Shown: positions 25,746 through 35,466 of the stretch, one piece after another
How the letters are laid out: each line of letters starts with the position of its first letter
Numbering within the stretch: position 1 is the stretch's first letter
Assembly: GCA_021780815.1 (NCBI GenBank)
Contig: JAJXYC010000008.1
Location: 1 to 64,000 of the forward strand
Source: Bacteroidota bacterium
GTDB lineage: Bacteria > Bacteroidota > Ignavibacteria > Kapaibacteriales > UBA2268
Length of the DNA: 64,000 nt
Reading direction: 5' to 3'
Made by a program: the position numbers and the translations under genes
Notes under the pieces: generated by a model
What the model was told of the DNA's origin: nothing
Seen by the model: the letters and a program-made list of their open reading frames with translations, nothing else
Database searches by the model: none

Positions 25746-27203
25746 TTATATAGTTAATCTTAAAAGTGGCGATATCATAAAGAAATTCTGAATTTCGTAT
25801 GGTCTCGCAACTCTTAATGGTGTAGAATATTTAGCTTCTAAATATAACCAGTTACCAAGCAAAGGTAACCAAACGTCCCCCATAATAGTTTGATTAGAAT
25901 ATTGCAAGCTAGCACCAAATGGATAAACAGCTTGATTTCTATATTCAACTTTAGCATAAATCCAGTCACCAAATTCAGATGGTTTATAAGTTGTTAATCC
26001 ATCTACACCTGGGTCAAGTGAATAAATAGTTACGCCACCTTCACCAGGCCTTTTTGTTAATCCCATTTCAGTAACTTCGCTATAATTTAAACCAAGGTCA
26101 AATCTTAAATAGTTTTCAGGATTTTTGGGGTTTAACCACCAATTATAGAAAAATGACAGAACGCCGCTTGCACGTAGAACTGGAGCAATTGAATCTACTC
26201 TACCATTATCAATTATTCTATCACCGGCTGGAATAAAACCATAAGTATTTTGGTCTATATCATAGCTAGTAATTGATTTCATAGGTAATTCTGCCCGCAA
26301 AGACACACCTGCTTCTGGTTTAAACGGCATATTAACATCAATACCTACTACCATTTTACCATCATTAGCATTATTAAGAATTCTTTTTGGTATCCAACTT
26401 AATAAACTGCTTGGATTGATACCAGTTTGAACACGATAGCTACCGCCTAAATAAGCATTAATTAAATAAGGGATTGCACGACTTGTTCTTGAATCGTTAT
26501 TCACATAAAGAGGTCTTTGAATAACAATTTTTGCAGCACCAGGATACCAGAATGGATAACCAATTTCATCATTACCCATAATTGAGCGTATCCAGAAACC
26601 TGTTTCACCAATTTTTAATGATTGTTCAAATAAAGAAAGCGTAAAAGCTTGTGAAACATTTGTTGGTTGTAAGAAATTAACAATAGTTTCAGCTTGACTT
26701 TGTGTTAATGGTACTTCGGTAGGAATTTCTTGAAAACAGTAATCTCTTTTTGCAGGAGTTTGTTGTTCTCCACGTTTAGAACCCGAATAGACCATATCAC
26801 CTGATAGAAAGCCAAGTAAAATTGAACCCATATTAGACTCAATTTGCACAGCATTCATACTTGCTTCACCACAGTTAATAACAAGAATTTGGAAAGGGTC
26901 TTCATCAAATTCTTTTGGGGCAGCCATAATTTCAATATTTTGTTGGTCTAAAATTTTTGGGTCATAATTATAATATAAAAAAGATTGATAGATTTGAACT
27001 TGCAAATCTGGTTCGCAAAGTTTCCATCTCGGAAAGTATTTCCTAATATTTGGGTCTATAGTAGTCAAAGAATCAAGGACTGCTTGCTTATCCAGAGCAG
27101 GCGTTGGAGTAGGATTTGTCGTTGGTGTTTGAGCTTTCAAATCTCCAAGCACTATAACTAACAAAGTTATTACAATAATCGTTATTCGTTTTAAAATTTT
27201 CAT
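25746..27203 (-). CDS. Outer-membrane barrel protein (paralogue 1)
   Basis: 485 residues. Signal peptide ending LKAQ, a Thr/Pro-rich start, a soluble domain to about residue 200, then beta-strand-rich sequence ending in aromatic-rich strands (FFMISPLLRLTI). The end GASLQYSN...DVWLP...YLEAKYS aligns with GGTLQYFD...DLWLQ...YLRLDAKS of the neighbouring 27227-28963 protein, so the two are paralogues. I do not recognise the family. It probably works in the outer membrane with the vWA-OmpA protein and the large periplasmic protein encoded on either side. Confidence 0.65.
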   Translation of the reverse strand: MKILKRITIIVITLLVIVLGDLKAQTPTTNPTPTPALDKQAVLDSLTTIDPNIRKYFPRWKLCEPDLQVQIYQSFLYYNYDPKILDQQNIEIMAAPKEFDEDPFQILVINCGEASMNAVQIESNMGSILLGFLSGDMVYSGSKRGEQQTPAKRDYCFQEIPTEVPLTQSQAETIVNFLQPTNVSQAFTLSLFEQSLKIGETGFWIRSIMGNDEIGYPFWYPGAAKIVIQRPLYVNNDSRTSRAIPYLINAYLGGSYRVQTGINPSSLLSWIPKRILNNANDGKMVVGIDVNMPFKPEAGVSLRAELPMKSITSYDIDQNTYGFIPAGDRIIDNGRVDSIAPVLRASGVLSFFYNWWLNPKNPENYLRFDLGLNYSEVTEMGLTKRPGEGGVTIYSLDPGVDGLTTYKPSEFGDWIYAKVEYRNQAVYPFGASLQYSNQTIMGDVWLPLLGNWLYLEAKYSTPLRVARPYEIQNFFMISPLLRLTI

Positions 27204-27226
27204 CTTATACCTATCAGCTTAATTAA

Positions 27227-28963
27227 TTAAAAAGTTAGAATAAATCTTGCCATTGGGATAAAAACACTTTCATTTTCCCAAGCTTTTGGAGAATCAGCAA
27301 AAGCTTTAAAGTAGCTTTTTGCATCTAATCTTAAATAAGCTTTATTCGTTACAAGTGGAATTTGAAGCCATAAATCAGCATAAAGTGCTTCATCGAAGTA
27401 TTGCAAAGTGCCACCAAATGGAGTTGATAATGATTTTGCCATAAAATCAATTTTACCCATTATTCCACCTGATGTTGTTGTTGTATATTTCTTGTATAAA
27501 AGTTCAGGCATTCTTGTGGTTGGATCTTCAACAACACTATAGTGCCACTGCTCAACAGAAAATACTGCACCACCTAAACCAAATCGCATTATATAATCTT
27601 CATCTATTGATATTCCAAAAGTGTAAATTAAAGTTGCATTTCCTCTCACTAAATAATCATTATCACCGGCTGTATAGACATATTGATCTGGGTCTGTGTT
27701 TCTATTTTTATAATCTGCTGGATGCGCATCACCAAAGACATAACCACCACTAACATGGAAGATACCACTGGCTGGCATAAGCAATATAGGAAAATCAAGT
27801 GATGTTGAAATGCCAACTCCTCCATAAGTTAGTTTTCGTTGCACTGAAAAGGCATCTTGTGAGAGCGAAGCCCACCCTGATGTAGGAAGAATTAATCCTA
27901 ATTTTGTTCCTTGCCATAATGCACTTAAAGTCATTCTTTCGCTCCAAAGTGATGGATAAGAAATATCTTCTATTCCATATTTTAATTCAAATCCATATTT
28001 AGGCAAAGATGAATTAGTTATAGTACTTACTGTATCAGATGTGCCATCTTCATAATTATTAATTTGCATCGCATATTTTGACCAGCGGATTAAATCTGGA
28101 CTTATTATTACTTCATTAGTAACATAATCCATTTTATTAGGTTGACCCTCTGTAACTTGTAAAAATTTTTCAACATCTTGTGAAGTTACTTCATATTTGT
28201 TTTTTACTAATGAATTTGAAACTCCATATCGTTTAGGAGCAAAACGCAAAAATGTCCCAATTCCTTGTGATTCTAATGTTTTATTTTCTACATTGCCTTG
28301 TCTGAAAGCATTCAACACTAAATCGTACATATTGTTTGCACGAAAATCAGAAGCATTTATTTCAAAGCTTTTCAATTCAGGATATGTGTAGACATTAGTT
28401 GGAGTTGGATTATCAATATTCTTTTGCAATTGGTCATTATCTTCGGTCGATACAATTAAAGCAATAATTGTATTAGGTTCAATTTGGTCTGATGACATTC
28501 TGGTTGTAATAGCATAAGCTGTTCTCAATTGTTTTACTGGTCCAGAAGTTTTTTTAGAATAGTAATTGTAAATACATTCAATGTCAGGTGGAATAACCAT
28601 ACCACGGCTTAACATTTCACGTCTTAATTGAGCAATTGACATACCTTCTTTTGTAGCGTTATCTACAAAATTAAGTATAGTTTTATCGCCTTTTTTTACA
28701 CAATCATCAACTACTGCACCACCTTGGTCATCGCTATTTGTGTTATCTTGCGATTCTTTTGCTTTTATAGCATTCCTGATATCTTTTATATCTTTAATTT
28801 TATAAATAGATATTTCAGAAAAACGATAATTCTTAAATTTGGAAAGTATGCTTTCCAAACGAACTCTGAAACCTTCGTCTCCTCCTTGAGCAAATATATG
28901 TAATGAGCTAACAAAGAATACAACAATTAAGCTCGTTACAACTATCAAAGTTTTTTTATTCAT
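27227..28963 (-). CDS. Outer-membrane barrel protein (paralogue 2)
   Basis: 578 residues from the ATG at 28963, chosen for AAAAGGTAAAAC in front and the standard signal peptide MNKKTLIVVTSLIV...FAQG; the frame is open further upstream to 29038. The soluble N-terminal half contains a possible helical bundle, and the C-terminal half is barrel-like and ends ARFILTF with a terminal Phe, as in outer-membrane proteins. It shares its C-terminal region with 25746-27203, only 23 bases downstream, so the two are co-transcribed. Function unknown. Confidence 0.65.
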   Translation of the reverse strand: MNKKTLIVVTSLIVVFFVSSLHIFAQGGDEGFRVRLESILSKFKNYRFSEISIYKIKDIKDIRNAIKAKESQDNTNSDDQGGAVVDDCVKKGDKTILNFVDNATKEGMSIAQLRREMLSRGMVIPPDIECIYNYYSKKTSGPVKQLRTAYAITTRMSSDQIEPNTIIALIVSTEDNDQLQKNIDNPTPTNVYTYPELKSFEINASDFRANNMYDLVLNAFRQGNVENKTLESQGIGTFLRFAPKRYGVSNSLVKNKYEVTSQDVEKFLQVTEGQPNKMDYVTNEVIISPDLIRWSKYAMQINNYEDGTSDTVSTITNSSLPKYGFELKYGIEDISYPSLWSERMTLSALWQGTKLGLILPTSGWASLSQDAFSVQRKLTYGGVGISTSLDFPILLMPASGIFHVSGGYVFGDAHPADYKNRNTDPDQYVYTAGDNDYLVRGNATLIYTFGISIDEDYIMRFGLGGAVFSVEQWHYSVVEDPTTRMPELLYKKYTTTTSGGIMGKIDFMAKSLSTPFGGTLQYFDEALYADLWLQIPLVTNKAYLRLDAKSYFKAFADSPKAWENESVFIPMARFILTF

Positions 28964-28995
28964 ATGTTTTACCTTTTTTTTCTCTTCTTTTTTCC

Positions 28996-29023
28996 CAATG
29001 CCTGAGTTTGAACTCAGGCATTG
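28996..29023 (-). terminator. Perfect hairpin between envelope genes
   Basis: Arms CAATGCCTGAGT (28996-29007) and ACTCAGGCATTG (29012-29023) pair over 12 bp with a TTGA loop, 58 bases past the stop of the 29081-31366 gene. The minus strand continues with an A-rich, not U-rich, tract, so it may act as an attenuator or RNA-processing site rather than a classic terminator. Confidence 0.65.
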
Positions 29024-29080
29024 AATATAGTTAATCAATAATTATATTTTAAATTTCATTATCAAAAATGATACCTAAAA

Positions 29081-31366
29081 TTAGCGTCTTCTTTGTCTGT
29101 TTTTATCAGGTTCAAAGTTAATAGGTATTTGTAATGGGATCTTCTTCGGGTCAGAACGAGCGTTATTTATTGGGTTAATTGAAACTGCTTGTAAATTAAC
29201 AGAGATAGTTCCTCTAACTTTTGTTTGACCACGTTCGAGCTTCCCATTTAATTCTAATTGTAAAGTATAACCATTGTCAGGATCCCCATCAATCGAAGGT
29301 TCAATTGAGAAATTATACCCTGAAAGTCCATCAATAATTTGAGGTTCACCTGCAACTGACATTTCAATTTTAGCATCTTTGTCGCTTCCTGTACCCGGTT
29401 TATTTACTTGAATATTAGAAACAACAATCTTTATTTTAGTTGCGGAACCAGAAACATCAGTTAAAATATTTCTTAAAATTACATTAGGTTCTTCTTGTTT
29501 AATATCATAAGTTTTAAGTGGTAAAATATCAATTTCTTTACCTGTAAATGGTTGAACCCAAGTAATTTTAATGCTTAATTTCTTAGCAGGAGGTTTCAAA
29601 GGCAATCCATTTTCAGGAGAAATAGTTAATCCACTAAATGGAGGTCTTTGACTCTCTTGGTCAGTTGTAATATAAATTCTAAATTGGTCAGGTTTAATCT
29701 TTCCACCTGATGAAGGAACAGCATTAAGAGAAGCTGACAATCCATAATAAGCATATGCTAAAAATCTTTCGTCAATTTCTTTTGCACTTTCAGGTGTAAG
29801 TGACGATGGGAAGATTTCAAGTTGTAAAGTTCCTGTTCCTTGTTTACCCATCAATTTATGGTCAATTTCAACTTTATATTTTCCAGGCGATAAATTCGTG
29901 CTTGTAGTTGCTAAATAATCACGACTTCCACCTTGAATTGGTTTAGTTGCTCCTGAACCTGGAATTTCATCCATTGGTTTCAAAATCAATCTATCAACAA
30001 TTGCACCTTTACTATCAAACACTTTGCCTTCCAATTGGTTCTGGTTTTCTTGATATGGACTCATAGTAAATTGGAATGCCGCCGGAACTTTATCAAAACT
30101 AGCAACATAATCAGGTGCTGTAACTGTAGGCTGAGCAATTTGTGGTTTTGGTGTAATTACTCTAATATCAAATTCAATGCTTCCTTTGTTTTGGTCAAAG
30201 TTAGCAGATTGACCTGGTGAAAGTAATCTAACAATATATCCATATAAATTCAAACTATTGATGATTTCACTTGCATTGTCATCTTTTTTAGCATTAATAA
30301 TAGATTGATTTAATAAATCCATAAACTTATCAATATTACCATCTTTAAACAAAATGTCTGCTGGTGGCGGATTGTATTTATCCAATTTATTAGTTAATTC
30401 TTTTAATACACTTCTTAAATCTTTAACGCTTAATTGTACTGTACCAATATTTACAGTGGCATCATCAGAAATTTCATCGGCAGTTAAACCACCTTTAATA
30501 CCAAGGATACGGTTAGTACGTGAAACAAAACGAAGCTTATACCAACCTGCTTTATCGGGTGGTTGGAAGTTTACAACAAAATCACGTTTAACTAATCCAC
30601 CTTTTTTATCAAACCCTTCTTTTAAAGTTTCATCTTTAGAATAGAAGAACGCACTATCCAACGGTAAATTCTTTGGAATCAAAATTTGTCCATCTCTTTT
30701 AATCAAAGAAGCAGGATAAATAGGTTGAATAGTTTCAGGTCTAACATTTTTCAAATCCAACGAATTAAAAGTTGCATCTTCATCAAGATTAAGTTCAGTA
30801 GAACCAATAAATTCCCACGCAGAACCTGTTGAATTATCAGATTGAACAAGTTGTCCCGGTTGTAAGTTCATAAAATCAAACTTTCGTCTCTTGATTTCAT
30901 CTTCCGTAGGGAACATTGGTGGTCCCGCCGGGTCGGCAGAAGAATTATAAAAAACTTGATATTGAATTTCTTCAACATTGGCAAGTTTTACTAATTTTTG
31001 CAAACGAAGAGTATAATCTTTGTCCGACTCCCCTTCTTTCCTTTTTAAATCAGCACTGACATCAGAAACACCAACTGAAACAATATATTTTCTGAAAGGC
31101 TTTAAATCAGTTCCAAGAACTTGTTTAATATCTACTCCCGAGGGTGGAATAGTAATTTCGTCTTGCGGACGTGTATTTATACCTTCTGTTCCAGCTCCTG
31201 ATTGCAACTGAGACAATATACTTTCTACAATTTTCATTGTCTCTCTTTGCTTGCTTGCAAGATGCTCTTCTGCCTCATCTCGCTCCACAATAATAATTAA
31301 TAACTCTAACACTACAGCAAGATAAAGCACAAAGTAGACTTTCCCTGCTCCACCACCTTTAGACAT
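29081..31366 (-). CDS. Large periplasmic protein with N-terminal anchor, possibly GldM-like
   Basis: 761 residues. A Gly-rich start (MSKGGGAGK) leads to one membrane segment (about 10-27), then an acidic helix (VERDEAEEHLASK) and a long periplasmic part with beta domains (about 140-270, 390-560, 650-750) and a linker rich in Pro and Asp. Membrane topology and the multi-domain beta architecture recall GldM/PorM of the T9SS motor, but it is about 250 residues longer and no GldL, GldK or GldN partner is adjacent. It heads the cluster with two barrel proteins and vWA-OmpA. GldM kinship is inference from layout. Confidence 0.5.
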   Translation of the reverse strand: MSKGGGAGKVYFVLYLAVVLELLIIIVERDEAEEHLASKQRETMKIVESILSQLQSGAGTEGINTRPQDEITIPPSGVDIKQVLGTDLKPFRKYIVSVGVSDVSADLKRKEGESDKDYTLRLQKLVKLANVEEIQYQVFYNSSADPAGPPMFPTEDEIKRRKFDFMNLQPGQLVQSDNSTGSAWEFIGSTELNLDEDATFNSLDLKNVRPETIQPIYPASLIKRDGQILIPKNLPLDSAFFYSKDETLKEGFDKKGGLVKRDFVVNFQPPDKAGWYKLRFVSRTNRILGIKGGLTADEISDDATVNIGTVQLSVKDLRSVLKELTNKLDKYNPPPADILFKDGNIDKFMDLLNQSIINAKKDDNASEIINSLNLYGYIVRLLSPGQSANFDQNKGSIEFDIRVITPKPQIAQPTVTAPDYVASFDKVPAAFQFTMSPYQENQNQLEGKVFDSKGAIVDRLILKPMDEIPGSGATKPIQGGSRDYLATTSTNLSPGKYKVEIDHKLMGKQGTGTLQLEIFPSSLTPESAKEIDERFLAYAYYGLSASLNAVPSSGGKIKPDQFRIYITTDQESQRPPFSGLTISPENGLPLKPPAKKLSIKITWVQPFTGKEIDILPLKTYDIKQEEPNVILRNILTDVSGSATKIKIVVSNIQVNKPGTGSDKDAKIEMSVAGEPQIIDGLSGYNFSIEPSIDGDPDNGYTLQLELNGKLERGQTKVRGTISVNLQAVSINPINNARSDPKKIPLQIPINFEPDKNRQRRR

Positions 31367-31757
31367 TTATGCCTCCAATATTTTCATTTCTTTTTATCTT
31401 CTTAACAAAAATTTGAATTTTCACTTTTTTCAATTTATAAAACTAATAATTTCTTTTCAATTTTAAGTAAGAAAAATTAAACTTTCTTTGGATTTGTTAA
31501 TAAATCGTATTTCTTTGTAGTAATAAAAGTTACAATATTGTAAAAAAGAATTATCAAGTGTTTTCAGATTTTCCTTATCTTAAAAAAATAAACGTTTTTT
31601 TTCTAATCAAATCTTTTTATATTCGTTTTTAGTTTTATTATAAATTATAAATTATAAATTACAAATATTTCAAAATTAATTATATAAAAAACTCAAAATT
31701 ATTATTAATTTTGTATTAATATAAATAATTTTTTTTAAAATTACAAAAAAATAAACA
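31367..31757. other. AT-rich divergent promoter region
   Basis: 391 bases between the divergent periplasmic-protein gene and mreB contain no gene. Three tandem TATAAATT-type octamers occur at about 31638-31661, and a TAATTTTG element at 31706-31713. No strong hairpin or repeat family was seen. Confidence 0.6.
31706..31713 (+). promoter_or_regulatory. Bacteroidota -7 element for mreB
   Basis: Exact TAATTTTG, 45 bases upstream of the mreB start codon, leaving a leader of about 38 bases. Confidence 0.5.
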
Positions 31758-32783
31758 ATGCCATTTTTTCGATTATTTTCAAACGACCTTGCAATTGATT
31801 TAGGTACTGCTAATACTTTGATTTGGATGCCTGGTAAAGGTATAATTTTAGATGAACCCTCAGTAGTAGCATTTGACCGTTCAACAAAGCATATAATAGC
31901 AATTGGGAAAGAAGCCCAAACAATGATAGGGAAAACTCACAAAGATATCAAGGTAATAAGACCATTGCGAGATGGTGTAATTGCTGATTTTGAAATTGCC
32001 GAAGGTATGTTAAGATCCTTTATCCATAAGGTAACGAAAAATTGGCAGCCTCCAAGGCGTGTTGTAATTGGTGTACCTTCTGGAATTTCGGAAGTAGAAA
32101 AGCGTGCTGTTAGAGATAGTGCTGAACATGCTGGTGCTCGTGAAGTGCATCTTATTGCTGAACCAATGGCGGCAGCAATAGGAATTGGTATGGATGTTCA
32201 CCAATCTATCGGAAATATGATAGTCGATATTGGCGGTGGTACTTCTGAAATTGCTGTAATATCGCTTGCCGGTATTGTTGTCGATTTATCTTTACGCATT
32301 GCAGGAAATGTTATGAATAATAATATTATTCAATTTTTCCGTAGAACTCACAATCTTTTGATAGGAGAAAGAAGTGCAGAAATTATTAAGCACCAAGCAG
32401 GTTCCGCCGCTCCTATGGATGAAGAACTTGAAATAGAAGTTCGTGGACGAGACCTTGTTACGGGAGTACCTAAAATGATTGTTGTTTCTTCAGTAGATAT
32501 TCGTAACGCTTTATCAGAACCAATTTCTGAAATCGTCAATGGAATTTTACGACTGCTCGAGCAAACTCCTCCTGAACTTGCTGCCGATATTCTTGAACGT
32601 GGTATATTTTTATCCGGAGGTGGTGCTTTATTAAAAGAATTGGATAAACGTATATCAAAAGAAACTGGTATGGCGGTTTATATTGCAGAAGACCCTTTAC
32701 AAGCTGTTGCTCGTGGTACAGGAAAAGTTCTCGAAAATTTATCGTATTATTCGCCTGTACTTATTAAAAATACTCGTTATTAA
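31758..32783 (+). CDS. mreB: Rod shape-determining protein MreB
   Basis: 341 residues, the usual length. Actin-fold nucleotide motifs are present: LAIDLGTANT near 11-20, VVIGVPSGIS near 100, MIVDIGGGTSE near 155 and FLSGGGALL near 288. It polymerises on the inner face of the membrane and guides side-wall synthesis. The usual mreC-mreD partners do not follow; an M15 peptidase gene starts 17 bases later instead and may be co-transcribed. Confidence 0.98.
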   Translation: MPFFRLFSNDLAIDLGTANTLIWMPGKGIILDEPSVVAFDRSTKHIIAIGKEAQTMIGKTHKDIKVIRPLRDGVIADFEIAEGMLRSFIHKVTKNWQPPRRVVIGVPSGISEVEKRAVRDSAEHAGAREVHLIAEPMAAAIGIGMDVHQSIGNMIVDIGGGTSEIAVISLAGIVVDLSLRIAGNVMNNNIIQFFRRTHNLLIGERSAEIIKHQAGSAAPMDEELEIEVRGRDLVTGVPKMIVVSSVDIRNALSEPISEIVNGILRLLEQTPPELAADILERGIFLSGGGALLKELDKRISKETGMAVYIAEDPLQAVARGTGKVLENLSYYSPVLIKNTRY

Positions 32784-32800
32784 TTATTGCCTTTTTTGTT

Positions 32801-33424
32801 ATGTTTAGTAAATTTTTATCATACTTTTTATTTCTATTTTTTTCTGTAATTTGTTCCGTTCTGGCAAAAGAAAACAGCAACATCATTATAGATGCACATT
32901 TAACTTTTCAAGAAGCTATTAAAGGGACCCAAGCACCTAAAGAAGTAATTGATAGCTTAGTTCTAATTGATGTTGAGTATTTTTCTTTTGATAAAAAATT
33001 ACACCGTGGGCAAATTCTTATTCGCAAAAATTTGGAAAATGATGTTCAACACATATTCCAATTAATTAAAGAAAGTAAATTCCCTATCAAAAAAGTCGTC
33101 CCAATTGTACAATATAATTGGTCAGACGATTCGTCTATGGCAGATAACAATACCTCCTCGTTTAACTATAGAAAAGTTGCTAATAAAAATAAATTGTCTA
33201 ATCATTCTTTTGGCACAGCAATTGATATAAATCCAGTACAAAATCCAGCTGTGTATTCAGATAGTACAATTTCTCCAAAAGGTGCAAAATACAGTCCACT
33301 CGTAAAAGGAACAATTACAGAAGATTGTTTCTTAACAAAAGAATTTAAAAAATTGGGTTGGATCTGGGGTGGAAATTGGAAATCTTTGAAAGATTATCAG
33401 CATTTTGAAAAAACAAAAAATTAA
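32801..33424 (+). CDS. M15-family D-Ala-D-Ala carboxypeptidase-like protein
   Basis: 207 residues with a signal peptide (about 1-21, ending VLAKE). The catalytic domain has the zinc motif SNHSFGTAIDINP (S-x-H-x-x-G-x-A-x-D) and the end motif WIWGGNW...YQHFE, in which the His of HFE is the third zinc ligand. This is the M15 type that includes L,D- and D,D-peptidases and phage endolysins such as Ply500. It should trim peptidoglycan cross-links in the periplasm. Position directly behind mreB fits a role in wall growth. Confidence 0.9.
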   Translation: MFSKFLSYFLFLFFSVICSVLAKENSNIIIDAHLTFQEAIKGTQAPKEVIDSLVLIDVEYFSFDKKLHRGQILIRKNLENDVQHIFQLIKESKFPIKKVVPIVQYNWSDDSSMADNNTSSFNYRKVANKNKLSNHSFGTAIDINPVQNPAVYSDSTISPKGAKYSPLVKGTITEDCFLTKEFKKLGWIWGGNWKSLKDYQHFEKTKN

Positions 33425-33440
33425 TTGCAGGGTTTTAATA

Positions 33441-35465
33441 ATGAGTGATTTTAACTCTTTAAATGAACAACTTAATAGCTTAATTAATGAAAATAAAAAG
33501 TTAAAAGAAGAAAATCAACAATTAATTCATTTACGTGAACAAGTTACTCGTCAATCTGTGGAACTTGAAGCACAAAATGATGAATTAACAAGTATTCGTT
33601 ATGAGTTAGAACTTCAAAATGAAGAATTATTAAAAATAAATTTTGAAAATAGCAAATTAATAAATAAATTTAATGCTCTTTTTAATTTTTCACCAGTCGG
33701 ATTTTTACTAATCAATTCAAAAAACACAATAATTGAAGCAAATCTTTCAGCCTGTCAATTACTCGAAAGAAAAAGTCAAGATTTAATTAATTCAGATATT
33801 GCTAATATCTTAGGCAAAACATTTATTCAAGAGTATAATGCTTTAAAAAATCTCAGCATGTCTGAATTACAAAATAAAAATATAAAGTTAAAAACCCAAA
33901 TATCTAATGAAACAGATAAATATTTCCGATTTGATTTTAGATTTTTAGAAAATTTAATTGAAACTCAACAATATACATTAATTTCATTAGTAGATGTAAG
34001 TGGAACATTACAGATACAAAAACAATTAGAAGAAAATGAAGAACGCTTTCGTAGTATATATGAGCAAACACCAATAGGAATATATAGAACAACTCCTGAT
34101 GGAAAATTTTTGCTTGCCAACAATAAATTAATTAAGATGCTTGGCTATAATTCTTGGGAAGATTTGCAAAATCTTGATTTAGAAAGCAAAGATTATCCTT
34201 TACAAGAATCCCGAGAAAAGTTCAAAGAAGAGATAGAAAAATATGGCTTTGTAAATGGTGCTGTTAATTTATGGTATAAAAAGAATGGAACTGCTCTTGT
34301 TGTGCGAGATACTGCAAAATTAATTAAAGATAAAAACGGTAAAACTTTGTATTATCAAGGTGTAGCGGAAGATATTTCGGAAGAAGAATTTTTACGTGAA
34401 ACTTTAAAAGCAATTATTAATGCTTTACCTGATTTACTTTTAATACTTGATGAAGATGGGAATTATCTCGAAATATACACTGTCGATGAAAGTATTTTAT
34501 ATAAGAAAAAAGAAGATTTAATTGGGAAAAACATAAAAGAAGTATTTCCTAATGAAATTGCCAACTTTTTTATGGAAAATATTGCAAAATCGATAGTTGA
34601 ACAAAAAAATATTATTATTAACTATGATTTACCTACACTTAGCGGCGAAAGAAGTTTTGAAGCAAGTATCACACCAGTTCAGCTTTTACATAGAACAAAC
34701 AAACGATGTGTTGTTTACATAGCTCGTGATATTTCTGAAAGGAAAAAAATTGAGTTAGAATTATTAAAATCAAGTTATGAAAAAGATATACTTTTTAGTG
34801 TTATAAGTTATGATTTACGGGATCCAATTACTTCTTTAATAACAACAGCCGATATTTTTACAAATTATTATGATAAATTATCACCGGAACAGTTAAAAAA
34901 ATATATATACCAAGTAAGTCAAGAAATTTATACATTAAAAAATTTAGTTGATAATTTGTTAGATTGGTCTAAATCACAAGCGGGCAAACTTGACTTTTTA
35001 CCAGAAATATCTGATTTGTTCAATCTTGCAGAAGGAGCAATGTTAGTTTATTTAAATCTTGCTAAAAGCAAGGGGATTAGTTTTGCTTCTTCAATTCAAC
35101 CTAAAACATATTGTTTTGTTGATAGATTTATGATTTCATCAGTTTTTCGGAATCTAATTGCAAATGCAATTAAATATGCTTTACCTAATACTCAAATATC
35201 TATTAACATTGAAGAACACGAAAATCTTTGGAAAATCAGAATAAAAGATTTCGGAGTTGGTATAGAACAATCAAAAATCCAAAGCATTTTTGACGAAGAA
35301 GATTCTTATATCTATGGAGCTGAACATCACCGTTCAAAAGGTTTAGGGTTGCATATTTGCAAAACATTTATAGAAAGGAACAATGGTGAAATATTTGTTG
35401 AAAGTGAATTCGGAAAATGGACACAATTTACATTTTCGGTTCCCAAACCAGAATCAATGCCTTAA
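33441..35465 (+). CDS. PAS sensor kinase lacking the phosphoacceptor histidine
   Basis: 674 residues from the ATG at 33441; the frame is open from 33405, which would overlap the upstream gene. A coiled coil (about 5-65) leads to three PAS domains (about 75-185, 200-325, 330-440), then a dimerisation segment and a full HATPase domain with the N-box (NLIANAIKYA), G1 (DFGVGIEQ) and G2 (GLGLHIC). The H-box reads SVISYDLRDP: the histidine expected before DLR is Tyr (codon TAT at 34809-34811, residue 457). It has no membrane segment, so it senses in the cytoplasm. It cannot autophosphorylate in the usual way. Confidence 0.88.
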   Translation: MSDFNSLNEQLNSLINENKKLKEENQQLIHLREQVTRQSVELEAQNDELTSIRYELELQNEELLKINFENSKLINKFNALFNFSPVGFLLINSKNTIIEANLSACQLLERKSQDLINSDIANILGKTFIQEYNALKNLSMSELQNKNIKLKTQISNETDKYFRFDFRFLENLIETQQYTLISLVDVSGTLQIQKQLEENEERFRSIYEQTPIGIYRTTPDGKFLLANNKLIKMLGYNSWEDLQNLDLESKDYPLQESREKFKEEIEKYGFVNGAVNLWYKKNGTALVVRDTAKLIKDKNGKTLYYQGVAEDISEEEFLRETLKAIINALPDLLLILDEDGNYLEIYTVDESILYKKKEDLIGKNIKEVFPNEIANFFMENIAKSIVEQKNIIINYDLPTLSGERSFEASITPVQLLHRTNKRCVVYIARDISERKKIELELLKSSYEKDILFSVISYDLRDPITSLITTADIFTNYYDKLSPEQLKKYIYQVSQEIYTLKNLVDNLLDWSKSQAGKLDFLPEISDLFNLAEGAMLVYLNLAKSKGISFASSIQPKTYCFVDRFMISSVFRNLIANAIKYALPNTQISINIEEHENLWKIRIKDFGVGIEQSKIQSIFDEEDSYIYGAEHHRSKGLGLHICKTFIERNNGEIFVESEFGKWTQFTFSVPKPESMP

Positions 35466-35466
35466 T

